Positions 6,724 to 7,800 of a stretch of 7,800 nt of DNA are shown here, piece after piece. Made by a program: the position numbers and the translations under genes. Position 1 is the stretch's first letter; every line of letters begins with the position of its first letter. This stretch comes from Acidobacteriota bacterium (GTDB lineage Bacteria > Acidobacteriota > Vicinamibacteria > Vicinamibacterales > Vicinamibacteraceae), in assembly GCA_013695405.1 (NCBI GenBank), contig JACDAO010000087.1, forward strand, positions 1 to 7,800. Reading direction: 5' to 3'. A model generated the notes under the pieces. That model was not told the DNA's origin, made no database searches, and saw only the letters and a program-made list of their open reading frames with translations.

Positions 6724-7775
6724 GCGCCGCCACCTGGCCGCCGGTCGAGCATCAGCTCGCACAGCGGGCCGCGTCGGCACGCCGGCGGCAGGCATGGCGC
6801 GTCTATCTCGGCTTCGGCGCGTTGCTGCTGGGCGCGCTGATCGCCGCACCGCTGGTCGGATCGACCCGCCTGCACCTGGACTCGGTGCTCGACCGCAGCA
6901 CGCCGTTCGCGGACAACCTCGACGCGCAGATCTTCTTCATCGCGCGGCTGCCCCGGGTGCTGGCGGCGGCGGTGGTCGGGGGGACACTGGCGGTGGCCGG
7001 CGTCGTGATGCAGGCGCTGCTGCGCAACCCGCTGGCCACGCCGTTCACGCTCGGCGTCTCGGCAGGCTCGGCCCTTGGCGCGATGCTCGCGATCACGCTG
7101 CTGCCGACCTGGACGGCGGGCGGCTTCACCGCCGTGCCGCTGGCCAGTCTGGCCGGCGCGCTCGGGGCGGTGCTGATTGTCTATGGGTTGGCGCAGGTCC
7201 GCCATCGCGGCTTCTCCACCGACGTCCTGCTGCTCGCCGGGGTCACGCTCAACGCGTTCTTCTCGGCGCTGATCCTGCTGGTGCAGTACCTCTCGGACTT
7301 CACCCAGACAATACGGACGCTGCGCTGGCTGATGGGCGATCTCGACGTCGGCGGCTATCAGCCGCTGCTGACGGCATTGCCGCTGCTGCTGGTGGCCGGC
7401 GGGGTCTTCGCGTGGCTGGCGCGGAGCCTCAACGTGCTGGCGCTGGGCGCGGAACTGGCGGGCACCCGCGGCGTGCCGGTGCTGACGGTGCAGCGGTTGG
7501 CGTTCTTCGGCGCGTCCCTGGCCACCGGCGTGGCGGTGTCGCTGGCCGGACCGATCGGCTTTGTCGGCATCATCGTGCCGCATCTCGTGCGTCTGTTGGT
7601 GGGTGCCGATCACCGCGTGGTGATGCCCGCATCGGCGCTGTTCGGCGCCGCGTTCCTGATGGCCTGCGACGCGCTGGCGCGCGTCGTGCTGTCGCCCGTC
7701 GAATTGCCGGTGGGCGTCGTGACCGCGGTGCTGGGGGCACCATTCTTCCTGTGGCTGCTGATACGAAAGACATGA
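6720..7775 (+). CDS. btuC: ABC transporter permease for cobalamin (BtuC/FecCD family)
   Basis: This 351-residue polytopic inner-membrane protein would form the corrinoid channel with BtuD. A basic cytosolic N-terminus (ARRRQ near 20-24) leads into the first membrane helix at about 28-47. The family-defining stretch RLPRVLAAAVVGGTLAVAGV follows near 77-96, then MQALLRNPLATPFTLGVSAG, the usual FecCD pattern. Further hydrophobic helices extend to the C-terminus, including the GPIGFVGIIVPHLVR region that contains the ATPase-contact loop, and an ELPVGVVTAVLGAPFF final segment. Length is normal for the family. The chosen start is ATG 6720, which overlaps the ATPase stop in an ATGA; upstream codons in this frame, back to 6303, are Arg-rich out-of-register sequence inside the ATPase gene. 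Its own stop overlaps a possible next ATG in the same manner. Confidence 0.92.
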   Translation: MSAATWPPVEHQLAQRAASARRRQAWRVYLGFGALLLGALIAAPLVGSTRLHLDSVLDRSTPFADNLDAQIFFIARLPRVLAAAVVGGTLAVAGVVMQALLRNPLATPFTLGVSAGSALGAMLAITLLPTWTAGGFTAVPLASLAGALGAVLIVYGLAQVRHRGFSTDVLLLAGVTLNAFFSALILLVQYLSDFTQTIRTLRWLMGDLDVGGYQPLLTALPLLLVAGGVFAWLARSLNVLALGAELAGTRGVPVLTVQRLAFFGASLATGVAVSLAGPIGFVGIIVPHLVRLLVGADHRVVMPASALFGAAFLMACDALARVVLSPVELPVGVVTAVLGAPFFLWLLIRKT

Positions 7776-7800
7776 TCGCCGACCGGGGATGGCATTTGCC
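7772..7800 (+). CDS. Start of a further gene in the B12 operon (first residues only)
   Basis: ATG 7772-7774 overlaps the permease stop (ATGA), the same coupling seen at the upstream junction, and opens a frame reading MIADRGWHLP to the window end. A second ATG at 7789 in another frame (MAFA) is an alternative start. Too little is present to name it. In comparable operons the next gene is often a periplasmic binding protein or a corrinoid-processing enzyme, but nothing here shows either. Confidence 0.35.

Overview
The window is very GC-rich and densely coded, with start and stop codons overlapping at most gene junctions. The TonB-dependent receptor carries an N-terminal carboxypeptidase-regulatory-like domain, a form common in Acidobacteriota. 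Together with the base composition this suggests an acidobacterium, perhaps of the Vicinamibacteria type, but that is inference; no rRNA or marker gene is present.

Two gene clusters diverge from an intergenic stretch at about 3333-3680. The left cluster runs on the minus strand towards the left edge. It starts with a processive family 2 glycosyltransferase of the bacterial cellulose synthase (BcsA) type, followed by its C-terminal part, which carries PilZ (cyclic-di-GMP binding) sequence in a different reading frame. A one-base discrepancy at about 1643 splits the first of two tandem PilZ domains. Correcting it gives one 742-residue protein with both PilZ domains intact. Two overlapping genes follow: a small membrane-anchored helical protein, and an exported TPR-like protein with a signal peptide that runs off the left edge. 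This looks like a c-di-GMP-controlled exopolysaccharide synthesis and export operon. No BcsB-like gene is visible.

The right cluster runs on the plus strand. It starts with a well-preserved cobalamin riboswitch (about 3433-3612), followed by a BtuB-like TonB-dependent outer-membrane receptor, a BtuD-like ABC ATPase and a BtuC-like FecCD-family permease. The first bases of a further overlapping gene lie at the right edge. This is a corrinoid uptake operon, expected to be shut down when intracellular B12 is plentiful. The periplasmic binding protein (BtuF) is not seen and may lie beyond the window.

The most noteworthy points are the frameshift in the synthase's PilZ region, with a well-placed internal ribosome binding site just after it; the tandem PilZ architecture; the synthase operon that goes straight to TPR-type genes; and the riboswitch leader, which has no U-tract and therefore looks translational. 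I see no CRISPR array, tRNA, rRNA, insertion sequence or phage gene.
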